Below are positions 19,101 through 26,973 of a stretch of 64,000 nt of DNA, one piece after another; within the stretch, counting starts at the first letter, position 1; each line of letters opens with the position of its first letter. The DNA comes from Rheinheimera tangshanensis (lineage in GTDB: Bacteria > Pseudomonadota > Gammaproteobacteria > Enterobacterales > Alteromonadaceae): positions 1 to 64,000 of the forward strand of contig NZ_BMLH01000009.1 of assembly GCF_014645135.1 (NCBI RefSeq), in the 5' to 3' direction. A model generated the notes under the pieces. It was not told where the DNA came from, ran no database searches, and worked only from the letters and a program-made list of their open reading frames with translations. The position numbers were made by a program, and so were the translations under genes.

Positions 19101-19867
19101 CCGTGCAGCAAAATGCGGATTTCGCTGACCCAGTTATTCCAGGGCGCTTTAAGCTCAGCCAGTTTTTGTTTACGTTGTGTTTTGACTTCAGGCAATAACA
19201 CCGCTGGTGTCGCAGGTTCGGCAAATAAAGACAGATGGCTGATTAGCGGCAGAATTTTTTTTCGCAAAGTTTCTGGGTTTTGCAGCTGTTGCCAGACAGT
19301 CGCTATATGCTCTTCCGGCAAGGGATAATAAAAATTTCGCCAGTAATCGCGTATGACATCCAGCTGCAACTGCTCGACGTCTGTCACCAGATTTTGTTCA
19401 AACAGATAACCGCTGGAGAGTGCAAATTCGGCCAGCACTTTATTACACCAGCCATGAATGGTTGAAATAGCCGCCTCATCCAGATACTGCACTGCCAGCT
19501 CTAACTGATAGGCACAATGCGGCCACTGCTCTTTGGTAAATTCACTGCGCAGGCTTTGTAAAAAAGGGTCGGCCTCTTCAGATTGCTCACGAAAATAACG
19601 AGCTGCATCGGCCAACCGCTGGCCTATACGTTCGGTCAGTTCCTGAGTTGCAGCTTCGGTAAAAGTCACCACCAGAATATCGGGTGGCAATAAGGCTTTA
19701 CTGGTGCCGTGGCCCAACACCAAACGCAAATATAAAGCCGCTATGGTAAAGGTTTTGCCTGTACCAGCACTGGCTTCAATCAGTTGACTGCCGGATAAAG
19801 GAAAAGACAGTAAATCCAGATTGGCTATGCCTGGTTTGTCGGCGCTAAAGAGTTCAGCCTGGTTCAT
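16160..19867 (-). CDS. recB: Exodeoxyribonuclease V beta subunit
   Basis: The 3'-5' helicase and nuclease subunit that repairs double-strand breaks and degrades foreign DNA. It has the UvrD-type Walker A EASAGTGKTFTIAAL near the N terminus, ALIDEFQDTDPVQY, GDPKQAIYAFRGAD, and the IVTIHKSKGLEYP helicase motif. The C-terminal nuclease motif is WVLDYKSNYI. The start at 19867 forms an ATGA overlap with recC and gives 1235 residues; the frame continues to 19948 inside recC. No ptrA lies between recC and recB as it does in E. coli. Confidence 0.95.
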   Translation of the reverse strand: MNQAELFSADKPGIANLDLLSFPLSGSQLIEASAGTGKTFTIAALYLRLVLGHGTSKALLPPDILVVTFTEAATQELTERIGQRLADAARYFREQSEEADPFLQSLRSEFTKEQWPHCAYQLELAVQYLDEAAISTIHGWCNKVLAEFALSSGYLFEQNLVTDVEQLQLDVIRDYWRNFYYPLPEEHIATVWQQLQNPETLRKKILPLISHLSLFAEPATPAVLLPEVKTQRKQKLAELKAPWNNWVSEIRILLHGAIERKEVDGRKLQARYLDSWLDKLVAWITDSEMVDPDLQTGQSRLTPEGLSEAFKGPVPHHPAFEAMAKLADELAALPDPQQDLVLHAAFWFARRFHQLQLERSELGFDELLSRLQQALQKDEAGLLAERLRRKFPLALIDEFQDTDPVQYQLFDAIYQLNQNRTDCGILLIGDPKQAIYAFRGADIYSYLAAKQATAGRHFQLPKNFRSTHEMVRAVNHLFSYAEQRALGAFVLGRPDLLSFYPVEAQGRKESFVAEQQPVTALEFCIKASPDGKPFSKAACLTEMAQACAEQIAMFLTSSAGFVLDDEFTPLKTSDIAVLVNNQQEANAIKKALAERALASVYLSDKGAVFESPVALDLLLWLRACAEPQREALVRSALSSWSLSLNYSKLEQLLQDELLWEQQLARFATYQQLWQQQGVLVMLWQLMRDFGVAEFLQQQPAGERLLTDILHLAELLQQRSMELEGPAALIRYLAEHLAGQGDLAAEQQKLRLESDEALIKIVTIHKSKGLEYPLVFLPFIALARAVDADKGPVTYHQDGELTVVLQANEQQAQQAERERLAEDMRKLYVALTRARHYCWVGLMPVKEQSAIGYLLSDDALVSSVALTEQLSPLLKQPDIGLATNLSEQRTQVAVLDQASELLPYAQMTRSVKELWWIASYSALLEQHQHDSKAAELFQELQQELVPEQVQDDAEPTEAKVMTLAQGFVRGSQAGTFLHDALEWGATQGFDLLAQQPDLWQQGLPPLMQKYGLLQQLPEQRWQIRYWAEQQAPYPETDHLAEALVPLQCWLTELIQTPLWQNNSASLSSLTQGSYRAELEFWLAVQHCSSAQLDALVQQYLWPELSRPALRTTQLQGMLKGFIDLTLEQDGRYWVLDYKSNYIADVQYDSPALIQQMLAHRYDVQAALYAVAIHRLLQSRLADYKPQEHLGGALYWFLRGGEAANKGVLAVDIPLELVNKLDALLQGQLVAKELAHV

Positions 19868-22800
19868 GCCGACACCTCGTTGTAGCTGACGGCGAGTAAT
19901 GGCCCATATAAAGCACTGGCATTTTTCTCTAACTGACCGTTTTGCCAAAGCGCATCAAACAGGGCAAAAGCGCGCTGTAAATAAGGGCTACGTTGCAGAG
20001 CACCAGCGTTGAAGTCATCGCCTGTATACAGACGCTCCAGCTTCGACAGCAGTTTGTCATCAATCGCTGCACCTTTTTCCAGCTGTTTCACAAGTTCGAT
20101 TCCAACATTAAACTCCAGCGCTAAAGGTGCTGATAAACCTTGTTGCATTAGCTGTAAAATCTGCCCCAGCTGCTGTTCTGCTTGTTGTTTTTCAATAGGT
20201 TGCAGCACCAGTTGCCCCACTCGGGACAGCACATAAAGCGTCAGCGGCACACCGCTGGCACAGCATAAAAGCAGCTTCAGATAAGGTGCTACTAAATTTC
20301 GCCAAACAACACTGCGGTCTTTAATCAAGGCGGTGGGCAAAAGCTCGGCATAAGCCAAAGCCTGATTGTCCGCACTTCGTCTAAAGCCTGTTAACTGCTC
20401 GGCCAGCTCGCCGTGCTGGCAGACAAAACGCAGCGGATAAAAACCAGTGTCCGCTGTTGGATAAGCGGTTAAAAACTGCTGATAGCCAGAGGCCAGTTCT
20501 TCCAGCCCTGCCACTAAATCCTGCTGCATTAACACAGCGCCAGAGCCTACAGCCAAACGACCCTGCAAGCGGAATAACTCCAGTTGCTGCTCCGTCTGTT
20601 GTTGCCACTGCCCATTTTGTTCGACACTGCGCTTGAGCTCCGCCACCAACTGCTGCTGCATTTGCCAACGTTCCAGCGGATCAAGCGCAAAGACTTCATC
20701 GTTAATACTGGCAAGCTCCGGTAGTTCCAGTCGTACTTTTAAGCGTTCATTAAAAAAGAATCGCACCGGCTCACGCATAAAATCGCTGGCTTGTTTTAAA
20801 GTCCAGTGCAAATCGTCAAGCTCTGCAAGCGTCTCGCCCTGCTCTGCCGCACCGGCTTTTTGATGCAAGCTGGCCCATTCCTGCTGATAGCTGACAAGCT
20901 TCGAACCTGCTTCACGGTAACGACGGCTAAAAGGCTGCAACGGATGCTCGACAGTGATTTGCTCTAAAAGATCAGAACCATCGGCCATAGACCATCCTGT
21001 AGACAAATGATCACGCAGCTGACTAACCAACACTGAAGGCGCGCGGGCGCTGTTATCAAACACACTAAAACCTACCCAGCTGATATAAAACTGCTGGCGG
21101 GCCGACAATAAAGCTTCGAGTAATAAATAGCGGTCATCATCACGGCGCGAGCGGTCGCCACTGCGATAATCCAGCGCCATCAGATCAAAGTCCTGCCGCT
21201 GTTGCGCCCGTGGATAAGCGCCATCGTTCATGCCTAGCAAACAAATCACCGCAAAAGGAATAGAGCGCATCGGCAGCAAAGTGGCGAAATTGACGCGACC
21301 ACTGAAAAATTTCTGCTGCAAACCGCCGGCCTGCATGGGTTCTAACAACGCCTGACGGGCAATTTGTAAAGTTAATTCTTCTTCAAGTTCAGCGCCTGTG
21401 GTGTTGTCGAGCCAGCTTTGCAGTTGCTGCTGTAATTGCTGCACGAGCTGCTGACTTTCCAGCTCGTCGGGCGCAAAAAAGTCTTGTAGCAGCTGAGTAA
21501 AGAGCAAATGCCAATCGGCTGGGCTGCGTTTTAGCGCAAGTTGTTGCCATAGCTCGTTAATTTTTTGTAGCAGCACCAGCACAGGACCAAGTTCGGCGGC
21601 TTCGAGTCCTGCCACATCAGCATAAGGCGCTATACCTTGCCATGGCGCTGTATCGCCCGCCACATACCCCAGCAGCATACGGCGAATACCAAAAAGCCAG
21701 CTGTTTTGCTCAAACCCATGCTGCAAACCCAGTTGCTGACGATGCTGCTGATCCAGCCCCCAACGAATACCAGCCCCTTCAATCCACTGTTTTATCTTGG
21801 GTAAAGCTGCGGCTTTTAAGCCAAACCTTTGCTGCAAAGCACTGATATCCAGCATATCGAAGACTGTACTGGCATTTAAGCGTTGTTGCTCGGGGCTTAA
21901 CAGCACTTCTAAAGCCTGCAATAACGGCTGCTGCTTTTTGCTGTTTTGATCGGAAATACTGTAAGGGATATAGCGCAAATCGCCCATAGGCACTTTGCCA
22001 AATACGGCTTCAATCAAAGGCGCATACAAATTAATATCCGGCACCATCACCATCACATCTTTAGCGCCAAGCTCTGGGTTTTCGGCAAAGAGCTGCAGCA
22101 GATGATCATGCAGAATTTCCACTTCGCGAAGTGGACTATGGGCTTTTTGAAAACAGATGCTGCGCGCCGCTTGCGCCGTTAAAGCTGGCCATTGGCTTTG
22201 GGTTTCTGTGATGGAGCGAAGCTGCAAAATATCATCCTGCAACTGGCCTAATAAATGACTGGTGTTGGGGCTTTCAAATAAATCGACTTTTTGATGAGCA
22301 AATAACTCTTTATGAGCGGCAGTTTCGTCAAACTGATCCAGCAAGCGAATATAATCCCGCCCCTGTTTACCCCAGGCAGCCAGCAATGGCTGAGCCTGGC
22401 CTGATAACTGCTCGGCACTGGCAAAAGGTAAAAAACCGGCCTTTTCCGGCTGACGTCTTTGCGCTGCTTTTACTTTGTCTTTTTCGGCAATAATATCGGC
22501 CCAATACAACTGACAAGGGTTGAGTACCGCCAATAAAATCTGACAATAAGGCGCAAGGGCTGACAAGACTTCCAGCATTTGTTGCGGTAAAGACGAGATA
22601 CCAAAAATAATGACCCGGCGTGGTAAATTCTTTGGCGCTTTTTTCCAGCTTTTTACCTCACGTAAAAAAGCCTGATGCAAGGAAAACCGGCTTTGTTGCT
22701 GCTGTTCTGCGGGCAGCTCAGCCAAAATAGCCTGCCAGAGTTTGGCTTGCCACAGCTGATCATCCGGCATCACTTTCGCATCGCCATCCATTTGCGCCAG

Positions 22801-23313
22801 GCGATACAAACCCTTGGCCCAATCGGCCAGCCAATCGGCACGGTACACCTGATACTGGTCAAATAAATCCGCCAGTTTTAGAGCCAACTGTGAGCGTTTT
22901 TGTTGATCTTTATCGTCACTGATAAAACGGCGCAGCAGCTCAAATTCATCCTGCGCTACTAATTCAGGCAATAAACGGAAAATACGCCAACGTAAACTGT
23001 CTTTGCTAAAGACAGATAAATCAGGCAGTTGCTGCTCTGGCAGCGCCAGCTGATACATGCTCCAGATAAAACGGCCAGGTAACTGCACCTGCATAGCAGC
23101 GGCTATCCCCAAACCGCGTTCATAAGGATCGGCCTCATCAGGCGATGCGGCAAAAGCCAGTTTCAACCACTGAGCTATACCATTACTCTGCACCAGCACT
23201 TGTTCAAGCTCTAAAGGCGAGAGCGGATAACGCTGACAAAACTGCACCAGAAGCGCACGCAGCTGCTCCAGTTGATTGGAATGGATCACTAAAAAACCAG
23301 GCTCAAGTGCCAA
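19864..23313 (-). CDS. recC: Exodeoxyribonuclease V gamma subunit
   Basis: The Chi-recognition subunit of RecBCD, 1149 residues against about 1122 in E. coli. The N terminus FLVIHSNQLEQLRALL matches the VYHSNRLDVL start of the family. Other recognisable parts are SNGIAQWLKLAFA, IGVRRML-like FGIRRMLLGY, RSIPFAVICLLGMNDGAYPR and the SRRDDDRYLLLEALLSA block. The likely start is a TTG at 23313 with GGAG ten bases upstream; no ATG is available nearby. It is the first gene of the operon. The protein is very glutamine-rich, as are its neighbours. Confidence 0.93.
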   Translation of the reverse strand: MALEPGFLVIHSNQLEQLRALLVQFCQRYPLSPLELEQVLVQSNGIAQWLKLAFAASPDEADPYERGLGIAAAMQVQLPGRFIWSMYQLALPEQQLPDLSVFSKDSLRWRIFRLLPELVAQDEFELLRRFISDDKDQQKRSQLALKLADLFDQYQVYRADWLADWAKGLYRLAQMDGDAKVMPDDQLWQAKLWQAILAELPAEQQQQSRFSLHQAFLREVKSWKKAPKNLPRRVIIFGISSLPQQMLEVLSALAPYCQILLAVLNPCQLYWADIIAEKDKVKAAQRRQPEKAGFLPFASAEQLSGQAQPLLAAWGKQGRDYIRLLDQFDETAAHKELFAHQKVDLFESPNTSHLLGQLQDDILQLRSITETQSQWPALTAQAARSICFQKAHSPLREVEILHDHLLQLFAENPELGAKDVMVMVPDINLYAPLIEAVFGKVPMGDLRYIPYSISDQNSKKQQPLLQALEVLLSPEQQRLNASTVFDMLDISALQQRFGLKAAALPKIKQWIEGAGIRWGLDQQHRQQLGLQHGFEQNSWLFGIRRMLLGYVAGDTAPWQGIAPYADVAGLEAAELGPVLVLLQKINELWQQLALKRSPADWHLLFTQLLQDFFAPDELESQQLVQQLQQQLQSWLDNTTGAELEEELTLQIARQALLEPMQAGGLQQKFFSGRVNFATLLPMRSIPFAVICLLGMNDGAYPRAQQRQDFDLMALDYRSGDRSRRDDDRYLLLEALLSARQQFYISWVGFSVFDNSARAPSVLVSQLRDHLSTGWSMADGSDLLEQITVEHPLQPFSRRYREAGSKLVSYQQEWASLHQKAGAAEQGETLAELDDLHWTLKQASDFMREPVRFFFNERLKVRLELPELASINDEVFALDPLERWQMQQQLVAELKRSVEQNGQWQQQTEQQLELFRLQGRLAVGSGAVLMQQDLVAGLEELASGYQQFLTAYPTADTGFYPLRFVCQHGELAEQLTGFRRSADNQALAYAELLPTALIKDRSVVWRNLVAPYLKLLLCCASGVPLTLYVLSRVGQLVLQPIEKQQAEQQLGQILQLMQQGLSAPLALEFNVGIELVKQLEKGAAIDDKLLSKLERLYTGDDFNAGALQRSPYLQRAFALFDALWQNGQLEKNASALYGPLLAVSYNEVSA

Positions 23314-23456
23314 TGCGACAGTACTCCGTTAGTCTTTATTAGTTTGCTGTTTTAGCTATAAAACTGATTTTGCCACAGTGAGTTGCATACGCCTATTGGG
23401 TTTTGTTGGAAATTAGGGAGAATAGACCAAGAGGTAAAATTTTAAGAAAATAGAAC

Positions 23457-23780
23457 TTAATCCTGAGTTAAATCCTGCTGGCGCAATAAGTGCTGCTCAG
23501 GGGCCATGCTATTGGACAGTATGCCGACAATAACCACATCTGATTTTCGCTTCAGGTAGTACACGACCTGATCTTTTAGCGGAAACCTATAGGCATTGTC
23601 AGCAACGTCTTTTAATTGAATTCCTATTTCCGGATGATCGGCAAGGCTTTGCAGCTTTTGCAGCAGAATTTTTTTGTAGCTCAACCACTGGTCATTGCCC
23701 CAAGTTTCAATTGTGTATTTACGTATAGCCACCAAATCAGCTCTGGCATGGCCACGAAGTAAAAACGGAGTTTTTGCCAT
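23457..23780 (-). CDS. ParE/RelE-family toxin
   Basis: A 107-residue protein with the ParE layout: an N-terminal helix pair (ARADLVAIRKYTIETWG), LQSLADHPEIG, and C-terminal strands with YRFPLKDQVVYYLKR and DVVIVGILSNSM. ParE proteins poison DNA gyrase; RelE relatives cleave mRNA. It starts at an ATG sharing one base with the stop of the upstream antitoxin gene (TGATG), so the two are coupled. The target cannot be settled from sequence. Confidence 0.85.
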   Translation of the reverse strand: MAKTPFLLRGHARADLVAIRKYTIETWGNDQWLSYKKILLQKLQSLADHPEIGIQLKDVADNAYRFPLKDQVVYYLKRKSDVVIVGILSNSMAPEQHLLRQQDLTQD

Positions 23781-24028
23781 CAGTCATATTTTCCAGAATC
23801 CAATTCGTCAAAAAAGCTTTGACCATCCTGCAGATCTTCTTCACTGATATTCTGAAAACGAGCTTTAACCAGTTCCATTTTCATATCTTCCAGCTTTTTA
23901 TATTCTTTGGCTGAAATTACAAATGCAACAGAAGTACCGTTTTTCACTATCTCTACGGGCTCGGATTGGGCAGTAAGCAACATAGTACCAAACTTAGTTT
24001 TCGCTTCGTTTGCAGTTAAAGAAATCAC
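23780..24028 (-). CDS. Phd/YefM-family antitoxin
   Basis: A small protein of 82 residues: ISLTANEAKTKFGTMLLTAQSEPVEI plus GTSVAFVISAKEYKKLE forms the Phd/YefM DNA-binding N-terminal fold, and the acidic tail EEDLQDGQSFFDELDSGKYD would wrap the toxin. The GTG at 24028 follows TGGAG at six bases, better than the TTG at 24040 that opens the frame. Such antitoxins usually repress their own operon. Confidence 0.85.
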   Translation of the reverse strand: MISLTANEAKTKFGTMLLTAQSEPVEIVKNGTSVAFVISAKEYKKLEDMKMELVKARFQNISEEDLQDGQSFFDELDSGKYD

Positions 24029-24216
24029 GGCTGGCTCCAAAAATGAACAAGTTATCGTTCAAAATAGTCGAATCGTTCGATTTATGCAAATTCAGAATGA
24101 TGGTAACTTCATAACGGCTGTGCTGAAGTTGCAATAATGGCTCATATGAACCACAATGAATAGACCATTTGGGCCAACCAAATAAAATCAAGATAAACAA
24201 ACGAAGGTAACTGCTG

Positions 24217-24669
24217 ATGTCTGCCATCGAACTTAAAAGTTTTAAGCCAACACAAAACCATAAAACAAACTTCTGGTTTAGCCTTGGCATCGAAGACGCT
24301 AAAACAGTTCGCACTGAGGCTGTGCATCAGGGCTTTAAGCCTGTGGTGTATCGTAACCTGGTCGCCAAAGCTGGATTGTCGCAAACCGAGTTTCACCAGA
24401 TCACTCATATCCCAGTCAGTACCATCAAGCGCAGACTAAAAAATAGCGAACGTTTCAGCACTCAGGAAAGTGATGCTATGTATCGCCTCGCCATGCTGAT
24501 GAAACTGGCCACCGAGCTATTTAATGATGAAGAACGTGCGCTTGAGTGGATGAAAAGCAGTGTTTATGGTTTAGACGGTAAAAGACCTTTAGACATGGTA
24601 TCCACCACAGTCGACTTCGAGATAGTCAAAGACCTGATTGGCCGGGTGGAACATGGTGTATTTTCCTGA
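24217..24669 (+). CDS. ParS/Xre-type antitoxin (DUF2384)
   Basis: 150 residues. The central part (VVYRNLVAKAGLSQTEFHQITHIPVSTIKRRL) is a helix-turn-helix, and the C-terminal part (LATELFNDEERALEWMKSSVYGLDGKRPLDMVSTTVDFEIV) is the MbcA/ParS toxin-binding domain whose G-x-x-P-L-x-x-x-x-T motif is clear. It shares one base with the next gene, whose RES domain is the cognate toxin family. It diverges from the Phd/ParE pair. Confidence 0.9.
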   Translation: MSAIELKSFKPTQNHKTNFWFSLGIEDAKTVRTEAVHQGFKPVVYRNLVAKAGLSQTEFHQITHIPVSTIKRRLKNSERFSTQESDAMYRLAMLMKLATELFNDEERALEWMKSSVYGLDGKRPLDMVSTTVDFEIVKDLIGRVEHGVFS

Positions 24670-25139
24670 TGAAGCTTTACAGGCTGACGCAGAAAAAATT
24701 CGCTGAAGCACCTTTTAGCCCGGCAGGCGCGAAACTTTATGGTGGCCGCTGGAACAGTAAAGGCACAGAAGCCTTGTACTTTGCCGGATCAGAATCGCTT
24801 TGTGTTTTGGAAGTATTTGTCCACTTAACCAAAGACCCGGCCGTGATCCAGCTTTACGACTTGTACGCTATTGATATGCCAGACCAGTTGATTGCCAAGT
24901 TAGAGCAGGAAGATTTACCAGCCAACTGGCGGACTATTCCCGCCAACGAAAGCACACAACTGATAGGCGACGAGTTTCTGAACGAACCAGAGCCAGACTA
25001 CGCCGCGCTGCAAGTCCCCTCCTCCATATCACCCCGCGATCACAACTATATTGTCAATCCAAAGCACCCAGCATTAAGCGAGATACTGGCAAAAGCTGAG
25101 AAACTGGAGTTTGAATTTGATCCGAGGATATTTAAGTAA
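24669..25139 (+). CDS. RES-domain toxin (ParT/Xre-RES pair)
   Basis: 156 residues. RES toxins modify or degrade NAD+ or ADP-ribosylate a host enzyme. The GGRWNSKGTEALYFAGSESLCVLEVFVHL stretch contains the conserved Arg-Trp, Glu and Ser that name the family, with LYDLYAIDMP and the VPSSI..HNYIVNPKHP strand near the C terminus. It is start-stop coupled with the ParS-type antitoxin. All family landmark residues look present, so the toxin is probably intact. Confidence 0.9.
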   Translation: MKLYRLTQKKFAEAPFSPAGAKLYGGRWNSKGTEALYFAGSESLCVLEVFVHLTKDPAVIQLYDLYAIDMPDQLIAKLEQEDLPANWRTIPANESTQLIGDEFLNEPEPDYAALQVPSSISPRDHNYIVNPKHPALSEILAKAEKLEFEFDPRIFK

Positions 25140-25213
25140 GTAATCGATAGTTACTCGCTTTGTACTACCCAGTTTATTCATTGGCGTGTTTTCTGCTTTG
25201 AGCGAGTTGCGGA

Positions 25214-25340
25214 CGTTAACGCCCTGTTAAGGTGTGAGCAACGCAATACAGAAGCCGCTGCATACCACCTTAAACACTAAACGCAACGCATAGTAAAAAT
25301 GCCACGCGTTGCGAATCACTCTTAAACAGATTGTTATGCG
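25214..25340 (-). mobile_element. VCR-like integron attC site
   Basis: On the minus strand a CGCATAAC core (25340-25333) and a GCGTTAACG core (25222-25214) enclose long imperfect inverted repeats: CTGTTTAAGAGTGATTCGCAACGC pairs with the complement of CTGTTAAGGTGTGAGCAACGC. The centre is a less conserved stretch of about 60 bases. Total length, about 127 bases, matches Vibrio cholerae VCR sites. It lies nine bases beyond the stop of the YaaC-like gene, exactly as in an integron cassette. Confidence 0.85.
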
Positions 25341-26434
25341 TGCAAAACTCACATCATGCGGCCTACTGAGCCATAGGTAAATGTTTCGTTAAAGATCTGG
25401 TTGAGGATAAAATTGGGAAACCTATTTTTGGCAATCGACACAAAAAGATTGACTAGAGAAATTGAACCATCCTTTTCTCCAGATATAACTTGACCCCAAA
25501 ACTCTTGCTTATAACGAACAATATCGCCAAGAATAAACATCGCGATGTAGTCACACAGCTCTTGAGGAACATAAAGACGTTGAGATTCACCATCATTCTC
25601 GATCTCCAGTCCTGACACCAAATACCTCCCGCCGGGTATTGCATAATAAATGTGCATATATTCAGGTATAGTTTGGAGCGATGGCTTACTTACAACCCTT
25701 AAAGCTTGAGAATGAAGGATATCATCCAGAACTTCAAAATCGCTTTGAATAAAACCAAACGATTTTAAAAATAACTCTTTATCTGTTGTTTGCGGGTTTA
25801 TTTCAATATGAAACGGTTCTTTCGTCGATTTATGACCATACAGAGGGAAAAATCCTGGTGGCTCAGAATAAAACCTTGAATAAATATCCCCTATCTCTGG
25901 ATTAATTTTAAATAACTCTTTCAGTTTTATTACTGAGTTTTTAGGTAATGAACTGCCACAAACCACCTTGAAAAGTTCGTCCACAACACCATCATTTGTA
26001 ACTGCAAACTCCTTATCAACACTCCACTGATGATGATCCTCAACATAGTCTTTTAGTTCATTAGTAATAGGTCGAGTAAAAAGGCCATGATATTTGATGT
26101 CACCCAATAGAAGATTAGGGTCGTTAGCCACGACGGTCGCCTTAGCCAAAGAAAGCATACCGTAAAAATATAACAGTGGGCTAGTTGCAATACTTACATT
26201 TTGAGCAGATTGGAAATATTCATCAGCCTGTTTTATTGAATATGCTATTTGTCTAGACTTTCTCTCAGCTAATTCTCCTTCAGGAAGAACAAGTCCCCGA
26301 CTTGACCTCATTTTCCCGGTTAATAACGACTCAACATTTTTTGGAGCTTGAAGAAATCTTAAATGATTCCACATCGACTCATAAGGTTGATTTGTCCATG
26401 TATACATTTTCATGTACCTCCTTTTTACACATAA
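25220..26434 (-). mobile_element. Solitary integron gene cassette
   Basis: The unit runs from a GTTATGTG core (26435-26428, cut after G26435) to the GTTAACG crossover in the attC (25220/25219), about 1.2 kb, holding one gene followed by attC. The start of the gene sits only about 28 bases inside the core, the compact layout usual in cassettes. No integrase gene, attI or second full attC is visible in the window. Base composition is visibly more AT-rich than the flanking RecBCD and envelope genes. Confidence 0.75.
25349..26407 (-). CDS. YaaC-like protein, cassette-borne
   Basis: 352 residues without membrane segments. The stretch LERKSRQIAYSIKQADEYFQSAQ followed by SPLLYFYGMLSLAKATVVAN resembles the core of the YaaC family, whose function is unknown. 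An AGGAGG lies nine bases before the ATG at 26407 (three before another ATG at 26413); the frame opens at a TTG at 26437 that is inside the recombination core and unlikely to be used. The only gene of the integron cassette. Codons are AT-richer than in neighbours, consistent with transfer. Family assignment is from motif memory. Confidence 0.7.
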   Translation of the reverse strand: MYTWTNQPYESMWNHLRFLQAPKNVESLLTGKMRSSRGLVLPEGELAERKSRQIAYSIKQADEYFQSAQNVSIATSPLLYFYGMLSLAKATVVANDPNLLLGDIKYHGLFTRPITNELKDYVEDHHQWSVDKEFAVTNDGVVDELFKVVCGSSLPKNSVIKLKELFKINPEIGDIYSRFYSEPPGFFPLYGHKSTKEPFHIEINPQTTDKELFLKSFGFIQSDFEVLDDILHSQALRVVSKPSLQTIPEYMHIYYAIPGGRYLVSGLEIENDGESQRLYVPQELCDYIAMFILGDIVRYKQEFWGQVISGEKDGSISLVNLFVSIAKNRFPNFILNQIFNETFTYGSVGRMM

Positions 26435-26521
26435 CAATCCGTTTTCAAAGGCAGCTTGCCCGCAAGTCGAACACTTTTGCGCCTTCTTTCCTGAATTTAA
26501 CTCATGCCAAACTAACTCTGA

Positions 26522-26650
26522 TGTACCTCTATTTCAACAACTTTCTCTGAAACCAGTAAATTTGAGATCGACGAAATTTATACAGGCAGTACGGTAGTTG
26601 TTCTCGAATTTACTCAAGCTGGAGAGATGGGAATTTATCTAGTGGTTTGA
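26522..26650 (+). pseudogene. Possible 3' remnant of an unknown gene
   Basis: One frame reads 42 codons with protein-like composition (KFEIDEIYTGSTVVVLEF then TQAGEMGIYLVV and a stop) but has no start codon and is closed by a stop immediately upstream. It looks like the tail of a gene cut by an earlier insertion beside the cassette junction. It is only composition-based. Confidence 0.25.
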
Positions 26651-26749
26651 GCTAATAAAAGATGTGATGATCAGGAATTTATCGCAATGCCTAATGTCAG
26701 GTCTTGGCACGAAGCCGAAATCAACAAAAGCGAGGAAGGGTATAGTTCT

Positions 26750-26829
26750 AAGCAGACCGTGTTTCGCAGGGATAGCGAAACGCGAGCCTACATGGACGTA
26801 TTTACGGCGTGTCTGCGTGGGCTATCCCC
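26750..26829. repeat. Nested-hairpin intergenic repeat
   Basis: GTTTCGC / GCGAAAC (26761-26781) form a hairpin around AGGGATA. GGGATAGC also pairs with GCTATCCC at 26820-26828, and GCAGAC at 26752 with GTCTGC at 26811. The conserved-looking middle AGCCTACATGGACGTATTTA resembles intergenic repeats I recall from Shewanella-like genomes. Likely a non-coding mobile palindromic element. Confidence 0.55.
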
Positions 26830-26877
26830 TTTCCGCTGCAGCCTTACTTGCTAAAGACCTCACTGCTGTATCGCCTT

Positions 26878-26911
26878 GTTGCACTGCCGCTTTGCGGCGA
26901 GTGCAACCTAC
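26878..26911 (+). repeat. Hairpin repeat, copy 1
   Basis: GTTGCACT-GCCGC-TTT-GCGGC-G-AGTGCAAC folds into a near-perfect hairpin with one bulge. A second copy in the same orientation, about 30 of 34 bases identical, lies at 27965-27998, on the other side of the methyltransferase gene. Confidence 0.7.
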
Positions 26912-26973
26912 ATAGATCACAACCTACAAATCATCGAACCCAAGTCACATAAGCAAACACAACAACCCATCTA

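Larger units (their letters stand above)
26438..26973. other. Gene-poor stretch with remnant and repeats
   Basis: About 536 bases between the cassette and the methyltransferase gene. It holds a possible gene remnant (26522-26650), a nested-hairpin repeat (26750-26829) and a short hairpin repeat (26878-26911), each listed separately. No intact gene or tRNA is visible. Confidence 0.6.

Noticed and set aside
4200-23300. CAG/CTG-rich repeats across recBCD, Wzz-like and other genes, looking like microsatellites
   Set aside because: These are runs of glutamine and leucine codons in the reading frame of well-recognised proteins, not tandem repeats.
23313-23457. Hidden short gene between recC and the ParE-type toxin
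   Set aside because: The 144-base gap has stops in all frames and no ribosome site or hairpin.
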